A stretch of DNA of 64,000 nucleotides from assembly GCA_030148665.1 (NCBI GenBank), contig JASBSZ010000014.1:37395-101394 (forward strand), in the 5' to 3' direction. This stretch comes from Alphaproteobacteria bacterium. GTDB lineage: Bacteria; Pseudomonadota; Alphaproteobacteria; Rhodobacterales; Rhodobacteraceae. Below, one piece after another: positions 1 through 8,685 of this stretch; the stretch's first letter is position 1, and every line of letters begins with the position of its first letter. The position numbers were made by a program, and so were the translations under genes. Under the pieces are notes generated by a model. The model ran no database searches and was not told where the DNA came from. It saw nothing but the letters and a program-made list of their open reading frames with translations.

Positions 1-329
1 GTGAACTGGGAAAGGTGAAAATGTCGATCCGTCACACAGACAAGGCCATTCTTGTCCACTTGGTTGCCGACCGCCCGGAAACACTCGATCTCATGCGGCG
101 AAACAGTTTCATGCTTGAGGCCGAACTCAGGCAGATGGGCTATGGCGATGTGGGATTTTCCTTTGCCGATGGCGGTCAGCGGCATCATCCCGAACCACGA
201 CAGGGCGATCTGGCGCGTGAACGCCCCGTGCCGGTGGTTGACCGAGGAGGGTGGGCCGCGTCGGTAGTATCGGAAAAAGCAATCGTCCCGCCGGTGGTTG
301 CCGACGGACGACTCGACCTGAGGATCTGA
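1..329 (+). CDS. fliK: Flagellar hook-length control protein FliK, C-terminal part (5' end outside window)
   Basis: The frame is open from the first bases and ends at TGA 327-329. The visible residues begin ELGKVKMSIRH and continue with VADRPETLDLMRRN and a LRQMGYGDVGFSF-like stretch. This is the pattern of the FliK C-terminal (Flg_hook) domain, in which a leucine-rich helix pair follows a PELG motif. FliK measures hook length and switches export specificity of the flagellar type III apparatus. flgD starts 16 bp downstream in the same direction, which supports a flagellar operon. The N-terminal ruler region lies outside the window. The ATG at 15 is internal and not a start. Confidence 0.8.
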   Translation, partial: ELGKVKMSIRHTDKAILVHLVADRPETLDLMRRNSFMLEAELRQMGYGDVGFSFADGGQRHHPEPRQGDLARERPVPVVDRGGWAASVVSEKAIVPPVVADGRLDLRI

Positions 330-345
330 AGAAGGAGTACATGTC

Positions 346-1041
346 GTGGCAGTCGATCCCATCACAACATCGGTCGGGCCGGGCAAGGCCTCCACTCAGG
401 CGTCGGGAAAGCAGGTGAACAGCGCCAAACGGGGTGGCATTAACGCCGCGGGGTTTGACACCTTCCTGAAACTTCTGACTACCCAGATGAAGAGCCAGGA
501 TCCCCTGAACCCCCTGAAATCGACAGATTTCATTGCTCAGCTCGCAAATTTTTCGTCGGTTGAGCAAGAGGTCCGCATGAATGAATCGCTTTCGAAAATC
601 GAGGCGGCGCTGGGCGGTGATACGGCCAATGCCCTGGCCGGCTGGGTGGGGCAGAGCGTCAGGGCGGAAGGGAAGGTCCGTTTTCAGGGTCGCCCTCTGG
701 AAATCGAGATCGATCCCACAGCCGGCGCCGAAAAGGCCCAGCTGGTTGTGCGCGACAATACGGGTAACGAGGTACAACGCCTTTCGGTCCCGTTGGATCA
801 GCCCACATTTTCATGGAACGGCGCTGCTCAGAACGGGGTATCCCTGCCGCCGGGCGATTATGAGCTTTCGATCGAAAGTTTTTTCCAGGGCAAGATGATC
901 GACAGCCACCCGGTCGGGACATTCGCGAATGTGGTAGAGGCGCAGCTCGACCGGGGAAAGGTGTCGCTGATCCTCGACAACGGGCTGAAGGTTGCTGCCG
1001 ACGCGGTTTCAGCAGTGCGTCGCGGCCAGGCCACGCAATAG
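346..1041 (+). CDS. flgD: Flagellar hook assembly (hook-cap) protein FlgD
   Basis: 231 residues. Residues about 37-75 carry the conserved FlgD N-terminal block (FLKLLTTQMKSQDPLNPL followed by STDFIAQLANFSSVEQ), and the rest fits the FlgD Ig-like/Tudor domain. FlgD caps the growing hook so that FlgE can polymerise. The start is GTG at 346, preceded by GGAG at 334-337. A nearer ATG at 341 is out of frame and was not used. It follows fliK by 16 bp and is followed by a hairpin that probably ends the flagellar transcript. Length is normal for alphaproteobacterial FlgD. Confidence 0.9.
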   Translation: MAVDPITTSVGPGKASTQASGKQVNSAKRGGINAAGFDTFLKLLTTQMKSQDPLNPLKSTDFIAQLANFSSVEQEVRMNESLSKIEAALGGDTANALAGWVGQSVRAEGKVRFQGRPLEIEIDPTAGAEKAQLVVRDNTGNEVQRLSVPLDQPTFSWNGAAQNGVSLPPGDYELSIESFFQGKMIDSHPVGTFANVVEAQLDRGKVSLILDNGLKVAADAVSAVRRGQATQ

Positions 1042-1057
1042 GGGCGCTATTCGGCGT

Positions 1058-1090
1058 TTGCCATTGGTCCGGCCGGGGCCATGGCAATTT
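1058..1090 (+). terminator. Hairpin terminator after flgD
   Basis: TTGCCAT at 1058-1064 pairs perfectly with ATGGCAA at 1081-1087, and the GC-rich interior extends the stem. A short TTT run follows at 1088-1090. It lies 16 bp after the flgD stop and before the next, functionally unrelated gene. The T-run is short, so efficiency is uncertain. Confidence 0.5.
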
Positions 1091-1151
1091 AGGCGCTCGC
1101 GTCACATAATTGCACCCGCAAACGGAAGGCCGCGGGGCAAGGAGCAATCAG

Positions 1152-2087
1152 GTGCAGATGGCAACAGACAGCGCGGAAAGCGATACGGCGGATATCGCAA
1201 GATGGCGCGCTGTACTGGTCGAGCAGGGAATCATTTCGTCGTCGTCGAGGTGGGTGGCCCTTGCCGGCGGGCGTACAAACCGTGTCTGGAGGGTTGCCGA
1301 GCCCGGTTCCCCATTGGTCTGCCGACTGTTCGGCGCCGACAACAACCCACTCTATCCGAACAGGCCCGAGGCCGAGCATCTGGTTCTTGGGGTGCTTGCC
1401 GGAAAAGGCATGGCCCCCGACCCCGTCGCACTTGTCAGGCATGAAGGCGAGGTCATGCTGATCAACCGCTATGTCGCGGGCATGACGGGGCCGGGCAATC
1501 CGCGTGATGTGGCGAGATTGCTTGGTCGGTTGCACGGGTTTCAGGGCAACCTTCCCCTGCGACGTATCGGGGCCGGCGGGGACGCCCTGGTTGCGCAGAC
1601 CGAGCGGATCCTTCGGGCTTGTCGGGGCCTGCCTTCGGACCTGCCTCGACGGATGGCCATTCCTGATGTCGCGGTGCCGCGACGGGAGGTACTGCTGCAC
1701 ACCGATGTGGTGGCCGGAAATATCGTAACCACCGATTCGGGGCCGGTACTGATCGACTGGCAGTGCCCCGCCATCGGCGACCCATGCGAGGATATCGCAT
1801 CATACCTGTCGCCGGCGATGCAGTATCTTTATGCCGGCAAGGTCATGCACCCGTCGTGCAGGGCGGCCTTTCTTGCGGCCTATCCCGACCCCCGGGTCGT
1901 GGAACGATATCGTACCCTGGCGCCACTGTACCACTGGCGCATGGCAGCATACTGCCTCTGGCGGGTGGAACGCGGTGCGCGGGACTACGGCCGCGCGCTG
2001 AAGATCGAGCTAGCCGCCCTGCACCAGGCCCAGCGCAATGAACAGAAGGCTGGCCGCGATTATGCCCAATCCGAAATATCCGGCTGA
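1152..2087 (+). CDS. Aminoglycoside phosphotransferase (APH)/choline-kinase-like protein
   Basis: About 311 residues with the APH/thiamine-kinase-like fold signatures. The Brenner motif HTDVVAGN has H183, D185 and N190, and is followed by LIDWQ with the metal-binding aspartate at about 202 and then GDPCEDIA. These are the catalytic and Mg-binding elements of small-molecule kinases such as choline, thiamine or homoserine kinases. The substrate cannot be told from sequence. I chose GTG 1152 because AAGGAG (1139-1144) sits 7 bp upstream; ATG 1158 is possible. The last 78 bp overlap the 3' end of ubiB on the other strand. No sign that it is an acquired resistance gene: composition matches its neighbours. 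Confidence 0.75.
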   Translation: MQMATDSAESDTADIARWRAVLVEQGIISSSSRWVALAGGRTNRVWRVAEPGSPLVCRLFGADNNPLYPNRPEAEHLVLGVLAGKGMAPDPVALVRHEGEVMLINRYVAGMTGPGNPRDVARLLGRLHGFQGNLPLRRIGAGGDALVAQTERILRACRGLPSDLPRRMAIPDVAVPRREVLLHTDVVAGNIVTTDSGPVLIDWQCPAIGDPCEDIASYLSPAMQYLYAGKVMHPSCRAAFLAAYPDPRVVERYRTLAPLYHWRMAAYCLWRVERGARDYGRALKIELAALHQAQRNEQKAGRDYAQSEISG

Positions 2088-3548
2088 GCCCATGATCGGC
2101 CTGCGATCCTGTGGCTTTTCCTGCGATGCGATTCGGATCAGGGCGGCCTCGGTGACCTTTGGCAGGCGTGGCCCGAAACGCGCAATGATCCGTGCCGTCG
2201 CCACGAGATCGCGGATTGCGGCACGCGGGCCGACATTGTCCATGATGTATGTTTCCACCACGGGGCGGGCGACCTCCCACATGTTCAGCGCCGGATCCAG
2301 CGAACGCGAAACGCCCTCGACAACGACCATGGTGCGTTGCAGCAGGATCAGCTCGATCCGGGTTTCCATGCCGAACTGTTCGGTCACGTCAAACAGGTGG
2401 GCCAGCAGACGCGCCATCGAGATGTGGCTGGCATCGACGCCAAAGATGGGCTCCCCGACCGATCGCAGGGCCTGTGCGAATTCATCGACGTCCTGATCGG
2501 CCGGCACATAGCCTGCCTCGAAATGGACCTCGGCCACCTTGCGATAATCCTTGCGGATGAAACCCATCAGGATTTCGGCATAGACGCGACGCGTGTATTC
2601 GTCGATCCGCCCCATGATCCCGAAATCCAGCGCGATCAGATCGCCGTTTTCCGCAACTTTCAGGTTCCCCTGGTGCATGTCGGCGTGGAAATAGCCGTCG
2701 CGCAGCGCGTGGCGCAGGAACATCTGGATGACCCGCGCCCCGAGTTCCTCGAGGTTGTGACCCGCGGCGACAAGCGCCTCGTTGTCGCCCAGCGGAATGC
2801 CCTCGGCCCATTCCAGGGTCATCACGCGGCGTGCACACAGATCCCAGTTCAGGCCGGGAACGCGAAAACCCTGGTCATCGGCCGTGCTGGCGGCAAATTC
2901 CGCGGCGGCGGCGGCCTCCATCCGCAGGTCCAGCTCGCCTTTCACGACAGAATCGAAATGCGCGACCACGTCGTTCGGGTGCAGCCTGCGAGAGGCCGGC
3001 GAAAGCAGCTCGATCATTCCGGCGGCCAGATAGAAGGCATCGATATCCCGCCGGAACAGGCGTTCGATATCGGGGCGCAGGATCTTGACCGCCACCTCCT
3101 GCCCGGTTTCACGCAAGGTCGCCCGATGGACCTGCGCGATTGACGCCGCCGCGACAGGCTCGCTGAACGAGGAAAACAGGCTTTCGACGTTGGCACCCAG
3201 CTCGGCCTCGATGGTCGTGTGGGCCTCGGCCATGGAAAACGGGGGCAGCTTGTCCTGCAGGATTCGCAGCTGGCTGGCCAACTCGTCGCCAACGACATCG
3301 GGTCGGGTCGAAAGGATCTGGCCGAACTTGATATAGGCGGGGCCGAGTGCTGTCAGTGCCCGCAATATGGGCGGCTGGCTTTCATCGCCCTTCAGCCCCA
3401 GCCATTTGAAAGGCCAGCCCATGATCCGGGCTGCAATACGCAGGGCGGGCGGTGCGTCCACGGCCTCGAGAATCAGTTTCATCGCGCCGGTGCGTTCAAA
3501 GGTGGCGCCCGTGCGGATCAGCCGCCAGATGTTATGAGGTCCGCGCAT
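2010..3548 (-). CDS. ubiB: UbiB, ABC1/ADCK-family atypical kinase needed for ubiquinone biosynthesis
   Basis: 512 residues. The KxGQ motif of the ABC1/UbiB family is at 74-77 (YIKFGQILSTRPD), with the atypical kinase core behind it (HADMHQGNL and ALDFGIMG, corresponding to the catalytic loop and metal-binding DFG-like site). One C-terminal membrane span lies at about 486-509. UbiB acts at the inner membrane and is thought to help extract or present ubiquinone intermediates by ATPase activity. It is 3 bp downstream of ubiE, so the two form an operon. The TAG stop at 2010-2012 lies inside the 3' end of the convergent kinase-like gene. Confidence 0.93.
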   Translation of the reverse strand: MRGPHNIWRLIRTGATFERTGAMKLILEAVDAPPALRIAARIMGWPFKWLGLKGDESQPPILRALTALGPAYIKFGQILSTRPDVVGDELASQLRILQDKLPPFSMAEAHTTIEAELGANVESLFSSFSEPVAAASIAQVHRATLRETGQEVAVKILRPDIERLFRRDIDAFYLAAGMIELLSPASRRLHPNDVVAHFDSVVKGELDLRMEAAAAAEFAASTADDQGFRVPGLNWDLCARRVMTLEWAEGIPLGDNEALVAAGHNLEELGARVIQMFLRHALRDGYFHADMHQGNLKVAENGDLIALDFGIMGRIDEYTRRVYAEILMGFIRKDYRKVAEVHFEAGYVPADQDVDEFAQALRSVGEPIFGVDASHISMARLLAHLFDVTEQFGMETRIELILLQRTMVVVEGVSRSLDPALNMWEVARPVVETYIMDNVGPRAAIRDLVATARIIARFGPRLPKVTEAALIRIASQEKPQDRRPIMGSAGYFGLGIIAASLLFIALGLVQGG

Positions 3549-3551
3549 GTG

Positions 3552-4304
3552 TCAGATTTTCCAGCCCGAGTGCAGCGCAACGATCCCCATCGAGAGGTTG
3601 CGATACTTGACGTTTTCAAAGCCGCCCTTGCGGATCATGTCGGCGAATACCTCTTGAGGGGGAAACTTTCTGATGCTTTCGACCAGATACTGGTATGAAT
3701 CCCGGTCATTGGCGATGATCTGTCCCAGCGGAGGAATCACGTTGAAGGAATAGCGGTCGTACAACCATTGCAGGGCAGGGGTGGGCATCTGGCTGAATTC
3801 CAGTACCATCATGCGGCCACCGGGCCTGAGGACGCGAAAGGCCTCGTTGATCGCGTCCTGTATGCGGGTGACGTTCCTGATTCCGAACGAAATGGTGTAG
3901 ACATCGAAACTGTTGTCCGCAAAAGGCAATGCCATCGCATCGCCACAGACCCATTCCAGCCGGTCTGCCATTTGGGCGGCTTCGGCACGTTTGCGTCCCT
4001 CGTCAAGCATGCCCTGGGTCATGTCCACGACGGTCACACGCGCATTGGGCGCACGCTTGAGAAACCGGAACGCGATATCACCCGTGCCGCCGGCCACGTC
4101 CAGCAGGTGTTGCCCGTTGTGCGGCGCCAGCCAGTCCATCATCGCGTCTTTCCACAGGCGATGGATTCCCAGCGACATGGCGTCGTTCATCACGTCATAT
4201 TTCGAGGCGACGTTGGTGAATACACCATGTACCATTTCGGCCTTGGCCTCTTCGGGAACGGTGCGAAAGCCGAAATGAGTGGTTTTTGTGCCTGAGTCTG
4301 TCAT
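3552..4304 (-). CDS. ubiE: Bifunctional demethylmenaquinone/2-methoxy-6-polyprenyl-1,4-benzoquinol methyltransferase UbiE
   Basis: 250 residues, the usual length. SAM-binding motif I is [13 protein letters not shown] (about 68-79), and the UbiE signatures [17 protein letters not shown] (about 36-52) and SFGIRNVTR are present. It C-methylates the benzoquinol ring during ubiquinone synthesis in the cytoplasm. First gene of a ubiE-ubiB operon; divergent from mutM with a 95-bp spacer that presumably holds both promoters. Confidence 0.96.
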   Translation of the reverse strand: MTDSGTKTTHFGFRTVPEEAKAEMVHGVFTNVASKYDVMNDAMSLGIHRLWKDAMMDWLAPHNGQHLLDVAGGTGDIAFRFLKRAPNARVTVVDMTQGMLDEGRKRAEAAQMADRLEWVCGDAMALPFADNSFDVYTISFGIRNVTRIQDAINEAFRVLRPGGRMMVLEFSQMPTPALQWLYDRYSFNVIPPLGQIIANDRDSYQYLVESIRKFPPQEVFADMIRKGGFENVKYRNLSMGIVALHSGWKI

Positions 4305-4399
4305 GGGGGCCTTGCCGGATCATGAAACTGCCTATTCTTATAGGGAAGTTTGCGGGGGACACAATGCGCCCCGGCGAGGCCTGCAACAAAAGGTGAAGA

Positions 4400-5221
4400 A
4401 TGCCGGAATTGCCCGAGGTCGAAACCGTCAGGCGCGGATTGCAGCCCTTGCTCGAGGCGCAGAGGATCCTGCATGTCCGGTTGCGCCGTGACGGGCTGCG
4501 CCGCCCGTTTCCGCCCGGCATGGCCGATCGGCTGGCCGGTGTCCGTGTGGAAAGGTTGCGTCGGCGCGGCAAGTACATCCTGGGCGATCTGTCATCGGGC
4601 GATGTGCTGCTGATCCACCTGGGCATGACGGGGCGCTTTCATCATGGCCGGGGCGCGCCCGGCAAACATGATCACATGATGATCGAACTTCAGTCCGGCG
4701 AGACGGTTTTCTACAACGATCCGCGTCGGTTCGGTGTGATCGACCTTTTTGCAGGCGGGGATGAGGCAGCCCATCCCCTGTTGTGCAGGCTGGGTCCCGA
4801 GCCCCTGGGCGCGGATTTTCACGAGGATCATCTGTACCGGGCCTTTTCCGGGCGCCGGAGTGCCGTGAAACCGGCCCTGCTCGACCAGCGAATCGTGGCC
4901 GGGCTGGGCAATATCTATGTGTCCGAGGCCCTCTGGCGCGCCCGGCTCAGCCCGTTGCGTGCAGCGGGGCGTATCTCGCATGCGCGCATCGTGACGCTGG
5001 TGCAGGCGATTCGCACGGTGCTGGACGACGCGATTGAGGGCGGCGGTTCGACCCTGAGGGATTATCGCCGCATCGATGGGGAAATCGGGGGGTTCCAGGA
5101 AAAATTCGCGGTTTACGGACGTGATGGCGGATCTTGCCGACATGCTGATTGCAAAGGAAAAATCAGGCGTATCACCCAGGCCGGACGCGCGACGTTCTAT
5201 TGTCCGCGCTGCCAAAGATAA
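4400..5221 (+). CDS. mutM: Formamidopyrimidine-DNA glycosylase MutM (Fpg)
   Basis: 273 residues. The mature N-terminus PELPEVETVRRGL is the Fpg/Nei signature; Pro2 is the nucleophile and Glu3 the catalytic acid. The central helix-two-turn-helix (VAGLGNIYVSEALW) and the C-terminal zinc finger (CRHADC at one end, CPRCQR at the other) are complete. The first cysteine pair has CX4C spacing, which I recall as common in alphaproteobacterial Fpg. It removes 8-oxoguanine and formamidopyrimidines from DNA. The start ATG 4400 is fixed by the N-terminal catalytic proline. The echA gene follows 59 bp downstream. Confidence 0.96.
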   Translation: MPELPEVETVRRGLQPLLEAQRILHVRLRRDGLRRPFPPGMADRLAGVRVERLRRRGKYILGDLSSGDVLLIHLGMTGRFHHGRGAPGKHDHMMIELQSGETVFYNDPRRFGVIDLFAGGDEAAHPLLCRLGPEPLGADFHEDHLYRAFSGRRSAVKPALLDQRIVAGLGNIYVSEALWRARLSPLRAAGRISHARIVTLVQAIRTVLDDAIEGGGSTLRDYRRIDGEIGGFQEKFAVYGRDGGSCRHADCKGKIRRITQAGRATFYCPRCQR

Positions 5222-5280
5222 CTTGAATCGGGCGTCCAAACTGGTATTTGAGGCCTTCATGAGCCGCTCGGAGGGAACCA

Positions 5281-6057
5281 ATGGCCTATGAGACCCTGAT
5301 TGTCGAAGTCGAAGATCACGTTGGCCTGATTCGCCTGAACCGTCCCGAGGCGCTGAATGCGCTGAACAGCCAGATGCTGCAAGAGCTGGCCTCTGCCGTA
5401 CAGGGCATGCAGGACAATGATTCCGTGCGGGTGATCGTGCTGACCGGATCGGACAAGGCCTTTGCCGCCGGTGCCGACATCAAGGAGATGTCCGAGAAAT
5501 CCTTTGTGGACATGTTCTCCTCGGATTTCTTTACCCCCGAGACCGAGGCCTTTGTGCGTTGTCGCAAGCCGATCATCGCCGCGGTCGCCGGGTATGCTCT
5601 GGGTGGCGGCTGCGAGCTGGCGATGATGTGCGATTTCATCATTGCCGCCGACACCGCCAAGTTCGGCCAGCCCGAAATCAACCTCGGGGTCATTGCCGGT
5701 ATTGGCGGCACGCAGCGGCTGACCCGTTTCGTGGGCAAGTCCAAGTCGATGGAAATGCATCTGACAGGGCGGTTCATGGATGCCGAAGAGGCCGAGCGCG
5801 CAGGCCTCGTCAGCCGCGTCGTCCCGGCCAGGAAGCTGATGGAAGACGTGATGGCAACCGCTGCCAAGATCGCCGAGAAATCGACCCTCACCACCATGGC
5901 GGTGAAAGAGGCGGTCAACCGCGCATACGAAACCACCCTGCGCGAGGGCGTGCTGTTCGAACGCCGGCTGTTCCATTCGCTGTTCGCAACCGAGGATCAG
6001 TCCGAGGGCATGGCGGCCTTTCTGGAAAAACGCGAACCCCAGTTCCGCGGCAAATGA
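5281..6057 (+). CDS. Enoyl-CoA hydratase (crotonase family)
   Basis: 258 residues, full length for a short-chain enoyl-CoA hydratase. Both catalytic glutamates are present: E112 in [11 protein letters not shown] and E132 in FGQPEINLG. The oxyanion-hole block [11 protein letters not shown] is at 60-70. It hydrates trans-2-enoyl-CoA to 3-hydroxyacyl-CoA in beta-oxidation. An echA gene between mutM and rpsT is a recurrent arrangement in Rhodobacterales (recalled). GGAGG-like GGAGGG (5271-5276) precedes ATG 5281. Confidence 0.92.
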   Translation: MAYETLIVEVEDHVGLIRLNRPEALNALNSQMLQELASAVQGMQDNDSVRVIVLTGSDKAFAAGADIKEMSEKSFVDMFSSDFFTPETEAFVRCRKPIIAAVAGYALGGGCELAMMCDFIIAADTAKFGQPEINLGVIAGIGGTQRLTRFVGKSKSMEMHLTGRFMDAEEAERAGLVSRVVPARKLMEDVMATAAKIAEKSTLTTMAVKEAVNRAYETTLREGVLFERRLFHSLFATEDQSEGMAAFLEKREPQFRGK

Positions 6058-6081
6058 CGCGAAAAAACCGCTTGCGACCCG

Positions 6082-6110
6082 TTGACTTGCGCCGGACTCG
6101 CGTCTAGAAG
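6082..6110 (+). promoter_or_regulatory. Probable sigma70-type promoter of rpsT
   Basis: TTGACT (6082-6087), a 17-bp spacer, then TAGAAG (6105-6110). Predicted transcription would start about 36 bp upstream of the rpsT ATG. The spacer is ideal and the -35 matches five of six consensus bases; the -10 is weaker. Confidence 0.6.
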
Positions 6111-6152
6111 CGCGTTTCATCTTTCGATAACCGAAAAGACCGGAATTTGCAC

Positions 6153-6419
6153 ATGGCCAACTCGCCACAATCCAAGAAACGCGCGCGCCAGGCGGCGCGG
6201 CGTACGCTCGTGAACAAGTCTCGCCGTACCCGGATCCGTACCTTCATCCGCAAGGTCGAAGAGGCGATCGCCGGCGGTGATCAGGCCGCCGCTGCCGAGG
6301 CATTGCGGGCCGCCCAGCCCGAGATCATGCGTGGCGTCACCAAGGGCGTCATGCACCGCAATACCGCCAGCCGCAAGATTTCGCGCCTGGCCAGGAAGGT
6401 CAAGTCGCTGGGCGCCTGA
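6153..6419 (+). CDS. rpsT: 30S ribosomal protein S20
   Basis: 88 residues, typical for S20. It begins [13 protein letters not shown], the family signature, and is rich in Lys/Arg with the helical-bundle composition expected of S20. S20 binds 16S rRNA early in 30S assembly. The upstream in-frame TTG at 6147 would add only two residues and does not fit the family start. It has its own promoter at 6082-6110 and a strong terminator at 6454-6483, so it appears monocistronic. Confidence 0.97.
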   Translation: MANSPQSKKRARQAARRTLVNKSRRTRIRTFIRKVEEAIAGGDQAAAAEALRAAQPEIMRGVTKGVMHRNTASRKISRLARKVKSLGA

Positions 6420-6453
6420 TCGGGCACCACGAGACCTGGCAGAAAATGTCGTG

Positions 6454-6483
6454 ACGCGGCCCTTTGGGGGCTGCGTCTTTTTT
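6454..6483 (+). terminator. Rho-independent terminator of rpsT
   Basis: Nine-bp stem ACGCGGCCC (6454-6462) with GGGCTGCGT (6468-6476), including one G-U pair, loop TTTGG, followed by C and a run of six T (6478-6483). It is 35 bp after the rpsT stop. Confidence 0.85.
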
Positions 6484-6763
6484 GGTGTCTGGCGATCAGC
6501 ATCGGACAAACGTCTCGGTTGCAACGAATGATTCTGACCCTTCGCGATACGCGTGTTCCACGCGGCAGGAAAACGGGTGGCAGGATGGCAATTCCGGGGC
6601 GCGCCCTATGGCCCGCAACCGGGTGAAACCATAGATTTTGGGGGTGAGGAAACATCTCCGAGATTCGCCCCTCACGAATATTCGAGTCAAGTGTGAAGAG
6701 TCGTTGAAAGGTCGCCACGCGACCTGCTAGCTTCGCCGAGTGATTCAAACCGTCTGGGGGGAC
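6484..6763. promoter_or_regulatory. Non-coding region upstream of rhodanese-dnaA with clustered GANTC sites
   Basis: Together with the terminator this is the longest gene-free stretch of the window (6420-6763). It holds five GANTC sites, the CcrM methylation target of alphaproteobacteria: 6530-6534, 6662-6666, 6684-6688, 6698-6702 and 6742-6746. It also has a perfect inverted repeat CGCGTG-TTC-CACGCG (6550-6564) and complementary GTGAGG/CCTCAC blocks near 6645 and 6670. No DnaA box matching TTATNCACA and no AT-rich unwinding element was seen, so I do not call it oriC. It most likely carries the promoter of the rhodanese-dnaA transcript. No tRNA or ORF of note. Confidence 0.5.
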
Positions 6764-7216
6764 ATGATGATCACGGACGGGGACGCTGACGTCACCGAAG
6801 TGCTGCCGCAGGAAGCCTGGGACATTCTGAAATCCGAACCCGATTCGGTTCTGGTTGATGTTCGCACCAAGGCCGAATGGTCCTATGTGGGAATCCCGGA
6901 TCTCGACGATCTGGGAAAGGCACCTCTTCTGGTTGAATGGCTGGCCTATCCCGAGATGACCGTGAATCCCGAGTTCACCGGCGAATTGTTTTCACGCTTC
7001 GGGGACAGGTTTCCCGGAAAGATCCTGTTCATTTGCCGCTCGGGCGTGCGTTCGCAAGATGCGGCCGAGTATGTGGCCAATGTGTTGGGCGAGATAGGAC
7101 GCAGTGCCCTGTGCATCAACGTATGCGAGGGTTTCGAAGGTGACCTCGACGGGCACAAGCACCGGGGAAACCTGAATGGATGGAAAAAGCGTGGACTTCC
7201 CTGGAGGCAGTCCTGA
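6764..7216 (+). CDS. Rhodanese-like domain protein upstream of dnaA
   Basis: About 150 residues forming a single rhodanese domain. The N-terminal SVLVDVRTKAEW and the active-site loop ICRSGVRS with Cys91 are present. Single-domain rhodaneses transfer sulfane sulfur to thiophilic acceptors; the partner here is unknown. Start choice: ATG 6764 or 6767 follow GGGGGGA; an in-frame GTG at 6740 is possible but has no good ribosome site. Its 3' end runs into the dnaA reading frame (an ATG at 7180 is in frame with dnaA), so translation of the two may be coupled. Confidence 0.8.
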   Translation: MMITDGDADVTEVLPQEAWDILKSEPDSVLVDVRTKAEWSYVGIPDLDDLGKAPLLVEWLAYPEMTVNPEFTGELFSRFGDRFPGKILFICRSGVRSQDAAEYVANVLGEIGRSALCINVCEGFEGDLDGHKHRGNLNGWKKRGLPWRQS

Positions 7217-7242
7217 ACAAGAAAAAGAAGAACGGATCGGAA

Positions 7243-8631
7243 ATGACCAAGGACAGCTGGGGGCGCGTACGTGATGAATTGCAGCAGGAAATCGGCAGGG
7301 ATGCCTTCAACAACTGGATAAAACCGCTCGAGCTGATCGGCGAGGAAAACGGTGTCGCCCGTTTTTCGGTGCCCACCAGTTTTCTGGGCGATTGGGTTGC
7401 GCGCAATTACGGTGACCGGATATTGCAGGGATTCGCCAAGGGCGGTTGTTCCATCGAGCGTCTCGATTTTTCGGTGCCCGCCCGGCCCCGGCAGGCGAAC
7501 GAAGGCCGACCAGCACCCCGTCAGGCCGCGCGTTCCGGCCGCGGTGAGCCGTCACAAGGGGATCGGGGAAATCGGGCACGGGAAATCGATCTGCCAGGCT
7601 CGCCGCTGGATGCGCGTTTCACCTTTGACAGTTTTGTCGTTGGCAAGCCGAATGAACTGGCCCACGCAGCAGCACGTCGGGTGGCCGAAGGCGGAGCAGT
7701 AACCTTCAACCCGTTGTTTCTCTACGGCGGCGTTGGGCTGGGCAAGACCCACCTGATGCACGCGATCGCCTGGGAGGTGCAGAAACGCCAGCCCGATGCA
7801 CGCGTGCTGTATCTGTCGGCCGAACAGTTCATGTACCGCTTTGTTCAGTCGCTGCGTTTCAAGGACATGATGGGCTTCAAGGAAATGTTCCGCTCGGTCG
7901 ATGTGCTGATGGTCGACGACGTGCAGTTCATTGCCGGCAAGGAAAGCACTCAGGACGAATTTTTTCACACATTCAACGCGCTGGTGGATCAGAACAAGCA
8001 GATCGTCATATCGGCTGACCGCGCGCCGGGCGAGATCGACGGTCTGGAGGAACGGATTCGTTCACGCCTGCAATGGGGGCTTGTGGTCGATCTGCATCCG
8101 ACCGACTACGAATTGCGCCTGGGCATCCTGCAATCGAAATCGGAAATTCAGGCCGGGTTCTATCCCGATGTAAGGGTTGCCGATGGCGTGCTGGAATTTC
8201 TGGCCCACCGGATCTCGACCAATGTCCGCGTTCTGGAAGGGGCGCTGACGCGGCTTTATGCCTTTGCGTCGCTGGTCGGGCGCGAGGTTACGCTCGAGGT
8301 TGCACAGGAATGCCTGGCCGACATCCTGCGCGCATCCGATCGCAAGGTCACGATCGACGAGATCATCCGAAAGGTCGCCGATCATTACAATCTGCGCCTG
8401 TCCGACATGCTTTCGCCACGGCGCGCGCGCTCGGTTGCCCGTCCACGCCAGGTGGCCATGTTTCTGGCCAAGACGCTGACATCCAAATCCCTGCCCGAGA
8501 TCGGCCGCCGCTTTGGCGGGCGCGACCATACGACGGTCATCCACGCCGTTCGCAAGATCGAGGAACTGAGGGCCATCGACTGTCAGATCGCCGAGGATGT
8601 CGAGTTGCTGCGCCGCATGCTCGAGGCCTGA
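7243..8631 (+). CDS. dnaA: Chromosomal replication initiator protein DnaA
   Basis: 462 residues from ATG 7243. Domain I starts MTKDSWGRVRDELQQEIG; a low-complexity linker rich in Arg/Gly/Gln occupies about 80-118. The AAA+ Walker A GGVGLGKT is at 162-169, Walker B VLMVDD at 221-226, and the DnaA-box-binding signature GGRDHTTVIHA at 425-435. It binds DnaA boxes and unwinds oriC. The frame is open back to ATG 7180, which would add 21 residues (rich in Lys) and overlap the rhodanese gene by 37 bp; family alignment favours 7243 although its ribosome site is weak. dnaN, recF and gyrB follow. Confidence 0.97.
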   Translation: MTKDSWGRVRDELQQEIGRDAFNNWIKPLELIGEENGVARFSVPTSFLGDWVARNYGDRILQGFAKGGCSIERLDFSVPARPRQANEGRPAPRQAARSGRGEPSQGDRGNRAREIDLPGSPLDARFTFDSFVVGKPNELAHAAARRVAEGGAVTFNPLFLYGGVGLGKTHLMHAIAWEVQKRQPDARVLYLSAEQFMYRFVQSLRFKDMMGFKEMFRSVDVLMVDDVQFIAGKESTQDEFFHTFNALVDQNKQIVISADRAPGEIDGLEERIRSRLQWGLVVDLHPTDYELRLGILQSKSEIQAGFYPDVRVADGVLEFLAHRISTNVRVLEGALTRLYAFASLVGREVTLEVAQECLADILRASDRKVTIDEIIRKVADHYNLRLSDMLSPRRARSVARPRQVAMFLAKTLTSKSLPEIGRRFGGRDHTTVIHAVRKIEELRAIDCQIAEDVELLRRMLEA

Positions 8632-8685
8632 GTGCGCTGCATGGCGGTGCCATCCGGCCCGGAAATGCGATAAATTGCATCGCCG

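Noticed and set aside
1152..2087. Aminoglycoside resistance gene
   Set aside because: Only the general APH/choline-kinase fold is supported, with chromosomal housekeeping context and no mobile element.
6420..6763. Chromosomal origin (oriC) next to dnaA
   Set aside because: No DnaA box matching TTATNCACA, no AT-rich unwinding element, and from memory oriC in this order is usually not beside dnaA.
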